Source: Candidatus Zhuqueibacterota bacterium (lineage in GTDB: Bacteria; SM23-31; B21-G16). Taken from it: DNA of 6,191 nt. The notes under the pieces are model-generated. The model worked only from the letters and a program-made list of their open reading frames with translations. It was not told the DNA's origin and did not search any database. The position numbers were made by a program, and so were the translations under genes. Where the stretch lies: assembly GCA_003644825.1 (NCBI GenBank), contig QNDJ01000118.1, forward strand, positions 1 through 6,191, read 5' to 3'. This document shows positions 1 to 6,191 of this stretch, piece by piece; positions within the stretch are counted from its first letter, which is position 1, and each line of letters begins with the position of its first letter.

Positions 1-2922
1 GTTTTAATATATGGGACAAATCTGGGAGGTTATAGAGCAGGTTATGCCCTCTGTAAAAAGGGATATAAAGTAATTTTACTGAATCGTGGTTCTTATGTAG
101 ATGATAAAAAGTATCAGGCATTAGCTCAACTTCCTCTTGATTTTTGCTGGATTTGTGGTCATATGCCGCAGCGTTTATTCAAGTCAATTGGTTGTATGCA
201 GGATTATTATAATGCTGAACTTCTTGAAGTTTCTGGTAAAGCAGGAAACTTTAAGGTAAAGTTCAGAAAAAAAGACCAGATAGTAAACAACTTTATATGC
301 ACAGAATGCAACAAATGTATCGAAGTATGCCCGATAGAAAGAGATGGCCAGAAAGCTATTTTTGTTCATCCAGAAGTTGCCTGGGAGAATATCTATCTGA
401 TAGACTATGAATCCTGCACAAAATGTGGGAAATGTGAGGAAATTTGCCCTACAGGGGCATTGAAAATAGAGAAACCTGTTGAAATCTTAGAAGCTGATGT
501 TGGGGCTATTATCCTTGCCCCTGAATTTGACGAACCTTCATCCGAAGATTTAGTTGAGTTTGGGTATGGTAAATCACCAAATGTTGTTAAGAACTCGGAA
601 ATCAGCAGAAAATCACTTCTAACAAATTTTGTAAAAGATTCTGTTAAGTTGCCTTCAGGAAAAATACCTAAAAAATTTAGTATAATTATCACCCCACATT
701 TTAATAAACCTGGAGTAGAGTATGAAAATTACAATCTCAGTATTAGTGCGATATATAGAGGGTATAAAATAAAAGAAATTATACCGGATTCAGACGTTAC
801 AATATATCTTAAGGATTATCGAGGTTTTGGTAAAAGACACTATAGATGGTATGAGAAGGCTCTGGATACTGGCGTAAAAGTAGAAAGAGTGGAAGAACTA
901 AAAGTAATCCCTGAAAATAAAGATTCGGTTAGAATAGAGTATAAGAAAAATGGAAAGCTTTCAGGTGAATCATCCGAGTTAATTATACTAATAACAGGGC
1001 AAAAGTCCCCATCCCTGATGAAAAATTTATCAAAAATTTGTGGAATAGAGGCTGATAAAAATGGATTCTGTAAAATAAGACCATTTTCGGTCTGTGAAAC
1101 AACCGTTGATGGTATATTCGCGGTGGGCGAGTTTTCCGGTCCAAAAGGAAATCCAGAAACTATATGGGAAGGTTGTGCAGCATTAACTGAAACATTAAAA
1201 TATCTTGGTGAAAAAAGTTTTAAACCTGCTTCTCCTCCGGTTCTTAAAAATGTTAGTGGTGAAAAACAGCGTATAGGTGTATTTATATGTAGTTGTTTTG
1301 GATTATTTAAAGAAAAGGTTGATTTAAATGAATTGGTAAAGAGTGTAAAAACCATCCGGGGTGTAAACCATGTTGAAGTAATTGAAGCTTGTTGCACACC
1401 ACCTACTATAAAAGAAACATCAGAAAAAATAAAAAAATCAGGTGTAAATAGAGTTGTTCTTGCTGTTTGTACACCTTTACAAAAGTTACTTAAATATCGA
1501 AAAGCTGTTATGATGGCAGGATTAAACCCTCTCCTGTGTGAATTTATACGTTTTCGAGAAGATGTAATAAATGTTCACAATAATAGCAAAGAGATGATTA
1601 AAAAAGCTTTTTATCTTATTAAAAGTGGTGTGGAAAGAGCTAAGGAAGGAACCCAGCTACCTGTACCTTCAGGTTCATTTATTTCATCTGTTCTTATTAT
1701 TGGTGGTGGTCTTTCAGGTATGATTTGTGCAAAAGAAATTGCTAATAACGGTTTTTCCGTTACAATTATAGAAAAAAATGACAAAATTGGTAATAATAAC
1801 AGATATTTAAATAAAGAACAAAAAAAATATCTGAGCAAGCTAATAACTGATGTTGAGAGTAATTCAAATATATGTGTATATTTAAATTCAGAAATTAAGC
1901 ATGTTGAGGGTTATGCTGGTAATTTTGAAGTTGACATAAAATCGAAAAATGAAAATATAAAAATAAAATCAGGTATGATAATTATAGCTACTGGTGGAAA
2001 GGAGTATATCCCTGAAAATTATCTTTATGGTAAAGACCCCAGAGTAATCACTCAATCTGAACTTTTAGAAAAAATTGAAAACAGTAAGGATTTTGTTCCG
2101 GATAAAGTTGTAATGATTCAGTGTGTTGGCTCAAAAAACGATCAACATCCATATTGTTCACGGGTTTGTTGTAATCAAGCATTGAATAATGCAATTTATT
2201 TACAGAAAAGAGGAGCAGAAGTAACAATTTTTTATAGAGATATTACAGCTTATGGTAATGAAGATTATTATGGCGATGCTTTGGAATCGGGTATTAAATT
2301 TATAAATTTTGATAAGGAAGATTATCCTGAAGTTAAGAAAAATGGAGAGCAGCTTGAAGTAACATTATCAAATGGAACAAATTTAATGGCAGACCTCGTG
2401 GTGTTAAGCACCGGCATTATACCAGATGAGGAAAATAACAGGAAATTATCAAAGATACTGGGATTTCCGCTGGATCAGGATGGATTTTTTGATAGTGATG
2501 TAAATTCCTATCCTTTTGAAGAAGCAATTAAAAGATTAACAAAACCTTTCGAACTTGCCACCAATGGTATTTTTCCGGTTGGTCTTGCCCATTCACCAAG
2601 GAATTTTGAGGAATCCATTCTTACAGCAAAAGATGCTGCAGGAAGGGCGCTTGTAATGCTTGGTAAGAAAAGTATACCTCCACCAAATGCGATGTATATT
2701 GCTGAAGTAAAGGAACAATTATGTATGGGGTGTGGGTTATGCGTTGATGCCTGTCCATATTCTGCAAGATATATTGATGAAGAGAAGAAAATTGCAGTTG
2801 TTGTACCATATTTGTGTGATTCCTGTGGTTCCTGTGTAGCGGCCTGCCCTAATGATGCTTCTTATTTGAGGGATTTTATGGGCAACCAGACAGTTAATGC
2901 TATTGATGCACTACTAATATAA
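1..2922 (+). CDS. hdrA: HdrA-like tandem-fused iron-sulfur flavoprotein, 5'-partial
   Basis: Probable core subunit of a cytoplasmic Hdr-type, possibly electron-bifurcating complex (family COG1148). The frame is open from base 1, giving 973 visible residues (numbered here from the first codon); the true start is upstream. Module 1 (about 1-404) has a degenerate Rossmann start (GTNLGG, residues 5-10), a CxxC (49, 52), and an inserted two-cluster ferredoxin domain (Cys 100/103/106/110 and 139/142/145/149). Residues about 423-559 resemble the HdrA N-terminal domain (GVFICSC, ACCTPP, AVCTPL, AGLNP). Module 2 (about 562-889) has an intact GGGLSG (568-573), Glu591 for the FAD ribose, ATGG, and QCVGS followed by YCSRVCC (707-724). 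A C-terminal two-cluster ferredoxin domain has Cys 908/911/914/918 and 939/942/945/949. So up to four [4Fe-4S] clusters sit in ferredoxin motifs alone. It is first in the visible operon, 12 bases before mvhD. HdrA-family membership is firm; the partner substrates are not known. Confidence 0.9.
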   Translation, partial: VLIYGTNLGGYRAGYALCKKGYKVILLNRGSYVDDKKYQALAQLPLDFCWICGHMPQRLFKSIGCMQDYYNAELLEVSGKAGNFKVKFRKKDQIVNNFICTECNKCIEVCPIERDGQKAIFVHPEVAWENIYLIDYESCTKCGKCEEICPTGALKIEKPVEILEADVGAIILAPEFDEPSSEDLVEFGYGKSPNVVKNSEISRKSLLTNFVKDSVKLPSGKIPKKFSIIITPHFNKPGVEYENYNLSISAIYRGYKIKEIIPDSDVTIYLKDYRGFGKRHYRWYEKALDTGVKVERVEELKVIPENKDSVRIEYKKNGKLSGESSELIILITGQKSPSLMKNLSKICGIEADKNGFCKIRPFSVCETTVDGIFAVGEFSGPKGNPETIWEGCAALTETLKYLGEKSFKPASPPVLKNVSGEKQRIGVFICSCFGLFKEKVDLNELVKSVKTIRGVNHVEVIEACCTPPTIKETSEKIKKSGVNRVVLAVCTPLQKLLKYRKAVMMAGLNPLLCEFIRFREDVINVHNNSKEMIKKAFYLIKSGVERAKEGTQLPVPSGSFISSVLIIGGGLSGMICAKEIANNGFSVTIIEKNDKIGNNNRYLNKEQKKYLSKLITDVESNSNICVYLNSEIKHVEGYAGNFEVDIKSKNENIKIKSGMIIIATGGKEYIPENYLYGKDPRVITQSELLEKIENSKDFVPDKVVMIQCVGSKNDQHPYCSRVCCNQALNNAIYLQKRGAEVTIFYRDITAYGNEDYYGDALESGIKFINFDKEDYPEVKKNGEQLEVTLSNGTNLMADLVVLSTGIIPDEENNRKLSKILGFPLDQDGFFDSDVNSYPFEEAIKRLTKPFELATNGIFPVGLAHSPRNFEESILTAKDAAGRALVMLGKKSIPPPNAMYIAEVKEQLCMGCGLCVDACPYSARYIDEEKKIAVVVPYLCDSCGSCVAACPNDASYLRDFMGNQTVNAIDALLI

Positions 2923-2923
2923 C

Positions 2924-2927
2924 AGGG
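2924..2927 (+). promoter_or_regulatory. Weak ribosome binding site of first mvhD-like gene
   Basis: AGGG lies 7 bases before the ATG at 2935, just after the hdrA stop. It is the weakest Shine-Dalgarno match in the operon. It supports the 2935 start together with conserved MvhD sequence beginning only about eight residues into the protein. Confidence 0.5.
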
Positions 2928-2934
2928 TATTATT

Positions 2935-3360
2935 ATGAATGATAGTTTTAAACCTAAAATTATTTATTTTTTATGCAGCTGGTGTGGGACCGGTGGTTCA
3001 GAAACTGCATCTGCTTTTGGTTTACATTATCCGGAAAATGTTTTGCCATTCAGGGTAAATTGCACCGGTTCTCTTTCTACTGTATACATACTGAGAGCTT
3101 TTTTAGAGGGTGCAGATGGAGTTGTAATTAGTGGATGTCATCCTGGTGATTGTCATTATAACAATGGTAATTTCCGGGCAAGAAGAAGAGTTGCCATAAT
3201 TAAATCTATTCTGGATACTCTGGGGCTCGAACCAGAAAGAATCTGGTTCAGATATGTAGCACACGGGGAAGGAAAGAGATTTGTGGATACGGCTGCTGAA
3301 TTTAATGATTATATAAAAAAATTGGGACCCAATCCATTGAAGACAAGGAGAGATATATGA
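2935..3360 (+). CDS. mvhD: MvhD-like [2Fe-2S] electron-transfer subunit, diverged copy (D1)
   Basis: Member of the MvhD/FlpD family (COG1908; methyl-viologen-reducing hydrogenase delta subunit), a small protein that docks on HdrA and relays electrons to it. The 141 residues match the usual family length. The family cysteines are all present: CSWC (Cys14, Cys17), Cys43, and GCHPGDCHY (Cys68, Cys73). The EGADGVVISGCHPGDCHY region and the ending GxGKRFVDTAAEF...LGPNP are typical. The copy is atypical elsewhere. The family's SYxxADLAG after the first cysteines is replaced by GTGGSETAS. The SGRVDP-type motif around Cys43 reads CTGSLST. The WISASEG motif reads FRYVAHGEG. The start at 2935 has AGGG upstream, and the stop overlaps the next start (ATGA). 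The family call is firm; a direct contact with the upstream HdrA is inferred from family knowledge and operon position. Confidence 0.94.
   Translation: MNDSFKPKIIYFLCSWCGTGGSETASAFGLHYPENVLPFRVNCTGSLSTVYILRAFLEGADGVVISGCHPGDCHYNNGNFRARRRVAIIKSILDTLGLEPERIWFRYVAHGEGKRFVDTAAEFNDYIKKLGPNPLKTRRDI
3345..3350 (+). promoter_or_regulatory. Ribosome binding site deciding the ATGA-overlap start
   Basis: AAGGAG, a near-perfect Shine-Dalgarno, lies 6 bases before the ATG at 3357 and inside the end of the first mvhD-like gene. The ATG overlaps the preceding TGA as ATGA, so the two genes are probably translationally coupled and made in matched amounts. Confidence 0.85.
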
Positions 3361-4493
3361 GAGGGGCTATTTTTAAAATCGAAAAAGATTTCGACAAAGA
3401 GATTCGTAACTTTTTAAAAAAGACAATAGTAAAGAAATTTTTTGGAGCTATTCTAATTCCCTGTAAAGTTCCTGCAAATGATTCCTATGCATATTTACTT
3501 ATCAGGGATGAAGCATTAATTGAAAAAGCATCAATACTACCACCTGTGATGCCGATTCAGGGTGGAAGAGTACTGAAAAGTTTTACGAGACTGGGAAAGA
3601 TAGATGCTAAAGTTGCTGTAATTATGCGCCCCTGTGAAATAAGGGCTTCAATTGAGCTTTCTAAATTAGAGCAGGTAGATTTGACAAATGTTACATTGAT
3701 AAGTGTAGATTGCCCCGGTGTAATTCCTCTATCTGATTATCTTGAAGATCCAGTTAAAGGAACAGATACTTTTAAAGAAGCTTTTAAGACGTGGGAAAGT
3801 GATTCAGTTAGAGAGTTATGCAAAGTATGCTATAATTTTACTCTGACAGGTTCGGACCTTCACATAGGAATACTGGGAAGTGAACAGGGTAATTTATTTC
3901 TTATACCGGTAAGTGAAAAAGGCAGAAATTTACTGGATTTTTTTAATATTAATTATGAAAATGATATATCTTCCTGGGAAAATATTGTGAAGAAAAAAGA
4001 AGATGAGAGAAAAATAAAAAGAAAAGAATTTCGAGAAAATTTAAGGCAAGAAATTGAAGGAATAGATAATCTTCTTAAGACGTTTAGCGATTGTTTAAAC
4101 TGTCATAACTGTATGAGGGTATGCCCTATTTGTTATTGTCGTCAATGTTTTTTTGATTCTGATGCATTAAACCTTCCGTCTACAAACTATATTAAGAGAG
4201 CAGAGAATAGAGGGAGTATTAAATTCCCACCTGAAACATTGCTTTTTCATCTGGGCAGAATGTCTCATATGATTACTTCCTGCGTTTCCTGTGGTTCCTG
4301 TGAAGATGCCTGTCCTGTTTCTCTACCGATATCCAGGGTTTTTAGTTTTGTTGCTGAAAATGTTCAGAACTTATTTAATTATGTGCCAGGAATGAGTGTT
4401 AAAGACCCTGTTCCAACGATAACTTATGAAGAAGAGGAATTAAAAGAATTTGAAAATCCATATATAGAAACTTATAATATACAGAGGATGTAG
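3357..4493 (+). CDS. FrhB/FdhB-like iron-sulfur (flavo)protein (B1)
   Basis: Resembles bacterial proteins often annotated as formate dehydrogenase beta subunit or F420 hydrogenase/dehydrogenase beta subunit (FrhB/FdhB superfamily, COG1035). Such proteins usually exchange electrons between a soluble carrier and a partner through FAD and [4Fe-4S] clusters. In the 378 residues the N-terminal part has PPVMPIQGGR (62-71), MRPCEIRASIEL (90-101, Cys93) and VDCPG (117-121), followed by CKVC (155-158). A charged Lys/Glu/Arg-rich, probably helical stretch (about 210-235) precedes the ferredoxin part: Cys246/249/252/256, continuing as CPICYCRQC (extra Cys259/261/264), then Cys309/312/315/319. The ending NYVPGMSVKDPVPTITY is also typical. 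There is no signal peptide or membrane segment, so it should be cytoplasmic. It overlaps the upstream mvhD-like gene and sits 3 bases before its paralog. The family call is good. Its cofactor partner (F420, NAD(P), ferredoxin or other) cannot be read from the sequence, and it has no catalytic formate dehydrogenase neighbour. Confidence 0.8.
   Translation: MRGAIFKIEKDFDKEIRNFLKKTIVKKFFGAILIPCKVPANDSYAYLLIRDEALIEKASILPPVMPIQGGRVLKSFTRLGKIDAKVAVIMRPCEIRASIELSKLEQVDLTNVTLISVDCPGVIPLSDYLEDPVKGTDTFKEAFKTWESDSVRELCKVCYNFTLTGSDLHIGILGSEQGNLFLIPVSEKGRNLLDFFNINYENDISSWENIVKKKEDERKIKRKEFRENLRQEIEGIDNLLKTFSDCLNCHNCMRVCPICYCRQCFFDSDALNLPSTNYIKRAENRGSIKFPPETLLFHLGRMSHMITSCVSCGSCEDACPVSLPISRVFSFVAENVQNLFNYVPGMSVKDPVPTITYEEEELKEFENPYIETYNIQRM
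4483..4488 (+). promoter_or_regulatory. Ribosome binding site of second FrhB-like gene
   Basis: AGAGGA lies 8 bases before the ATG at 4497, within the last codons of the preceding gene. It supports that start and continuous translation through the operon. Confidence 0.75.
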
Positions 4494-4496
4494 AAA

Positions 4497-5600
4497 ATGT
4501 CAAAAACATTATATATAGATGAGAATGTGAACGATGGAATTAAAAAGTTTCTCAGGTGTATTCTGGAGAATGGAAAGGTAAAAGGAGTTTTAACACTTAT
4601 AAATGAGGGAGAAAAAATCGCGTATTCTCTTATTTCAAACCCTGAGCTTATAAAATATACTGTTCCATTGTATCCGATAATGCCGTTGAATGCTGCAAGG
4701 AGTTTATCACACATTACCTTATCAGAACCGATAAGTGAGCCTATTGCAGTCGTTATTAAACCCTGTGAAATAAGGGCTTTTATAGAGCTTGTAAAAAGAA
4801 GTCAGGGGTCTGTTGAAAATATCTTTTTTATCAGTTTTACCTGCGGCGGTGTATATCCGATTAAAATGAATGTTAATGGAAAAATCAATGAAAAGATAGA
4901 TAATTTCTGGAGGTTAATCGAAAAGAACGAAATTGATGCTGATTTACGAGCATCCTGTAAGGTGTGCAAAGAATTTATACCGTATAATACTGATATGACT
5001 ATTTTTCTGGCAGGAAATAAGGAAATAAATAATCAATGCAGAATATTTTTAAATACAGATAGGGCTGAAGATTTTGCAGAATCTACAGATGGAAATATTG
5101 TACAGGATAAAATAAATACAGAATTAATTGATGAGTTGAAAGTAAAGAGATTGGAAGAAAGAAAAAAATTGTTTGAGGATAAAAAGATAGAAAAGCTCGG
5201 GCTTGAAGGGTTGATAGATATTTTTGGGAGATGTATAAGTTGTCATGCCTGTGGTAATGCCTGCCCTATTTGTTATTGTAGCTTATGTTATTTTGATTCT
5301 CAGGAGAGTGAATATAAGCCAGTAGATTATGAATCTGAACTGGAAAAAAGAGGAGCAATCAGGGTTCCACCTAACACGGTAACTTATCAGGTTGGGCGTT
5401 TGATTCATGTGGGGATTTCCTGTGTTGGTTGTGGATGTTGTGAGGATGTATGCCCGAGCGAAATACAACTATCTACAATTTTTATAAAAGGAAGCGAATC
5501 TATTCAGGAGAAATTTAATTATATACCGGGTAAAAACCCTGAAGAGTTGATACCAATCTCCACATTTGACATTAAGGAATTTCCTGAAGTAGAAACTTAA
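4497..5600 (+). CDS. FrhB/FdhB-like iron-sulfur (flavo)protein, paralog (B2)
   Basis: Paralog of the preceding gene with the same order of motifs in 367 residues: PIMPLNAARSL (60-70), VVIKPCEIRAFIEL (85-98, Cys90), TCGG (115-118), CKVC (154-157), a charged helical stretch (about 212-235), then Cys246/249/252/256 continuing as CPICYCSLC (extra Cys259/261/264), and Cys309/312/315/319 with an additional Cys314. The ending NYIPGKNPEELIPISTF matches the family. The ferredoxin cysteines fall at the same residue numbers as in the first copy although the proteins differ by 11 residues in length. The first residue of the RPCE motif is Lys here, and the VDCPG motif reads FTCGG. Probable role: a second FAD/Fe-S input or output module of the same Hdr-type complex, cytoplasmic. 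It lies 3 bases after the first copy and 11 bases before the second mvhD-like gene. Its carrier substrate is unknown; F420 use should not be assumed in a bacterium. Confidence 0.8.
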   Translation: MSKTLYIDENVNDGIKKFLRCILENGKVKGVLTLINEGEKIAYSLISNPELIKYTVPLYPIMPLNAARSLSHITLSEPISEPIAVVIKPCEIRAFIELVKRSQGSVENIFFISFTCGGVYPIKMNVNGKINEKIDNFWRLIEKNEIDADLRASCKVCKEFIPYNTDMTIFLAGNKEINNQCRIFLNTDRAEDFAESTDGNIVQDKINTELIDELKVKRLEERKKLFEDKKIEKLGLEGLIDIFGRCISCHACGNACPICYCSLCYFDSQESEYKPVDYESELEKRGAIRVPPNTVTYQVGRLIHVGISCVGCGCCEDVCPSEIQLSTIFIKGSESIQEKFNYIPGKNPEELIPISTFDIKEFPEVET

Positions 5601-5605
5601 GGGAG
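5601..5605 (+). promoter_or_regulatory. Ribosome binding site of second mvhD-like gene
   Basis: GGGAG follows the preceding TAA directly and lies 6 bases before the ATG at 5612, supporting that start. Confidence 0.75.
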
Positions 5606-5611
5606 AAAAAT

Positions 5612-6037
5612 ATGGAGGAAAATTTTGAGCCAAGATTGGTGGGTTTTATGTGTCGCTGGTGTACCTATCAAGCAGCAGACCTGGCAGGCACAAGTAGAAT
5701 GAAATATCCATCTAACCTTATACCTATAAAGGTGTTGTGTTCCAGTCGGGTTGACCCTTTATGGGTATTAATAGCTTTTATGAGAGGTGCTGATGGTGTT
5801 CTTGTTGCAGGCTGTCATCCGGGTGATTGTCATTATCAGGAGGGTAATTATCATACACGAAGAAGATTTGTTCTTGTAAAAAATGTATTTGATTCTCTTG
5901 GGCTTGAGTCTGAAAGATTAAGACTTTCCTGGATTTCCGCCTCTGAAGGAAGAAAATTCGTTGAAGTAACTTCTGAATTTATAAAAAATATTAAAGAAAA
6001 GGGCCCTAATCCAGCAAAAAAAGCTATATTTTTATAA
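5612..6037 (+). CDS. mvhD: MvhD-like [2Fe-2S] electron-transfer subunit, canonical copy (D2)
   Basis: Second MvhD/FlpD-family protein (COG1908), again 141 residues, with the family cysteines at exactly the same positions as the first copy: CRWC (14, 17), Cys43, and GCHPGDCHY (68, 73). Unlike the first copy it keeps the family consensus nearly throughout: TYQAADLAGTSRMKYPSN after the first cysteines, CSSRVDP at Cys43, GADGVLVAGCHPGDCHY, and LRLSWISASEGRKF near the end. Family role: carries electrons via a [2Fe-2S] cluster between a partner dehydrogenase or hydrogenase and the HdrA flavin. It is the last gene of the visible operon, 11 bases after the second FrhB-like gene, and is followed by AT-rich non-coding DNA. 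The family call is firm. Which module of the fused HdrA it contacts, and whether it pairs with the adjacent FrhB-like protein, is inference from gene order. Confidence 0.96.
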   Translation: MEENFEPRLVGFMCRWCTYQAADLAGTSRMKYPSNLIPIKVLCSSRVDPLWVLIAFMRGADGVLVAGCHPGDCHYQEGNYHTRRRFVLVKNVFDSLGLESERLRLSWISASEGRKFVEVTSEFIKNIKEKGPNPAKKAIFL

Positions 6038-6191
6038 AATAGTATTATTCCCACATATAGCTACTATAAAGATTAATATTCTTTTTAATACCTTTATTAT
6101 AAACATATATTACTTCTGTTGATTTTTTTTTATTTAAAGTTTATCTACCATTGAAGTGATATATACACAGTTTTAAAAAGTAGAATGGTAA
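6038..6191 (+). other. AT-rich intergenic tail, weak hairpin, no gene seen
   Basis: No convincing gene is visible after the last stop. An imperfect inverted repeat can be drawn: ATAAAGATTAA (6066-6076) pairs with TTAAT (6085-6089) and CTTTAT (6092-6097), leaving an 8-base loop and a two-base bulge. It has one G-C pair and no T-run directly after it. A run of nine T lies at 6123-6131, about 25 bases further on. This could mark the operon end, but it is not a standard intrinsic terminator and such repeats arise easily in AT-rich DNA. Confidence 0.3.

Noticed and set aside
163-165. ATG at 163 as the start of the HdrA-like gene
   Set aside because: The same frame is open back to base 1, and the 54 codons before this ATG encode a Rossmann-type unit and the CxxC that match HdrA. 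There is also no good Shine-Dalgarno before 163. The gene starts outside the window.
840-1397. 185-codon open frame on the minus strand, and several shorter minus-strand frames elsewhere (for example 405-692, 4472-4714, 5851-6054)
   Set aside because: All lie inside strongly supported + strand genes. Their translations show no recognisable motif, so they are shadows of those genes.
2820-4302. 17-base identity between the HdrA C-terminal ferredoxin (2820-2836) and the first FrhB-like gene (4286-4302)
   Set aside because: It encodes the common CGSC ferredoxin core with the organism's preferred codons. Shared motif and codon bias explain it without recombination.
2935-6037. In-frame TGA as selenocysteine in the MvhD-like or FrhB-like proteins
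   Set aside because: Sec occurs in some Hdr-type and MvhD-like proteins, so I checked. All family cysteine positions are encoded by ordinary Cys codons, and the only TGA used is the real stop at 3358-3360.
6119-6147. Possible promoter TTGATT, 17 bases, TATCTA for a downstream gene
   Set aside because: The -10 match is poor (3 of 6), no start codon or gene is visible after it, and such matches are frequent by chance in AT-rich DNA.
1-6191. CRISPR arrays, tRNA or rRNA genes, insertion sequences, attachment sites
   Set aside because: Apart from the last 154 bases the window is almost wholly coding with gaps of 12 bases or fewer. No regular repeats, cloverleaf, transposase or integrase sequence was seen.

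Overview
This low-GC window (by eye about one third G+C) holds a single operon on the + strand. It encodes what looks like a soluble, iron-sulfur-rich flavin electron-transfer complex of the heterodisulfide reductase (Hdr) type. Such HdrA/MvhD/FrhB-like proteins belong to strict anaerobes: sulfate reducers, syntrophs, acetogens, methanogens and many uncultured lineages. Good Shine-Dalgarno sites, very tight gene spacing, standard stop codons (TAA, TGA and TAG all used) and AGA/ATA-rich codon use suit an anaerobic low-GC bacterium, but an archaeon cannot be excluded and no genus can be named.

Layout: bases 1-2922 are the 3' part of a long HdrA-like gene whose start lies before the window. Reading frame 1 is open from base 1, and the first codons already encode a Rossmann-like beta-alpha-beta unit. 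At 2935-3360 is an MvhD-like [2Fe-2S] protein (D1). It overlaps by ATGA with an FrhB/FdhB-like iron-sulfur protein at 3357-4493 (B1). A second FrhB/FdhB-like protein follows 3 bases later at 4497-5600 (B2), and a second MvhD-like protein at 5612-6037 (D2). The last 154 bases (6038-6191) are AT-rich and non-coding as far as can be seen.

How they may work together (inference): in Hdr-type complexes MvhD docks on HdrA and passes electrons to the HdrA flavin, where they may be bifurcated between a high- and a low-potential acceptor. FrhB/FdhB-type subunits are flavin/Fe-S input or output modules. Here the HdrA is a tandem fusion of two HdrA-like modules that have lost different motifs. It is followed by two MvhD and two FrhB-like paralogs in mirrored order (D1-B1-B2-D2). 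The simplest model is one asymmetric HdrA-HdrA core with two non-identical MvhD/FrhB-like arms. No HdrB, HdrC, hydrogenase or catalytic formate dehydrogenase subunit lies in the window, so the electron donor and acceptor are unknown.
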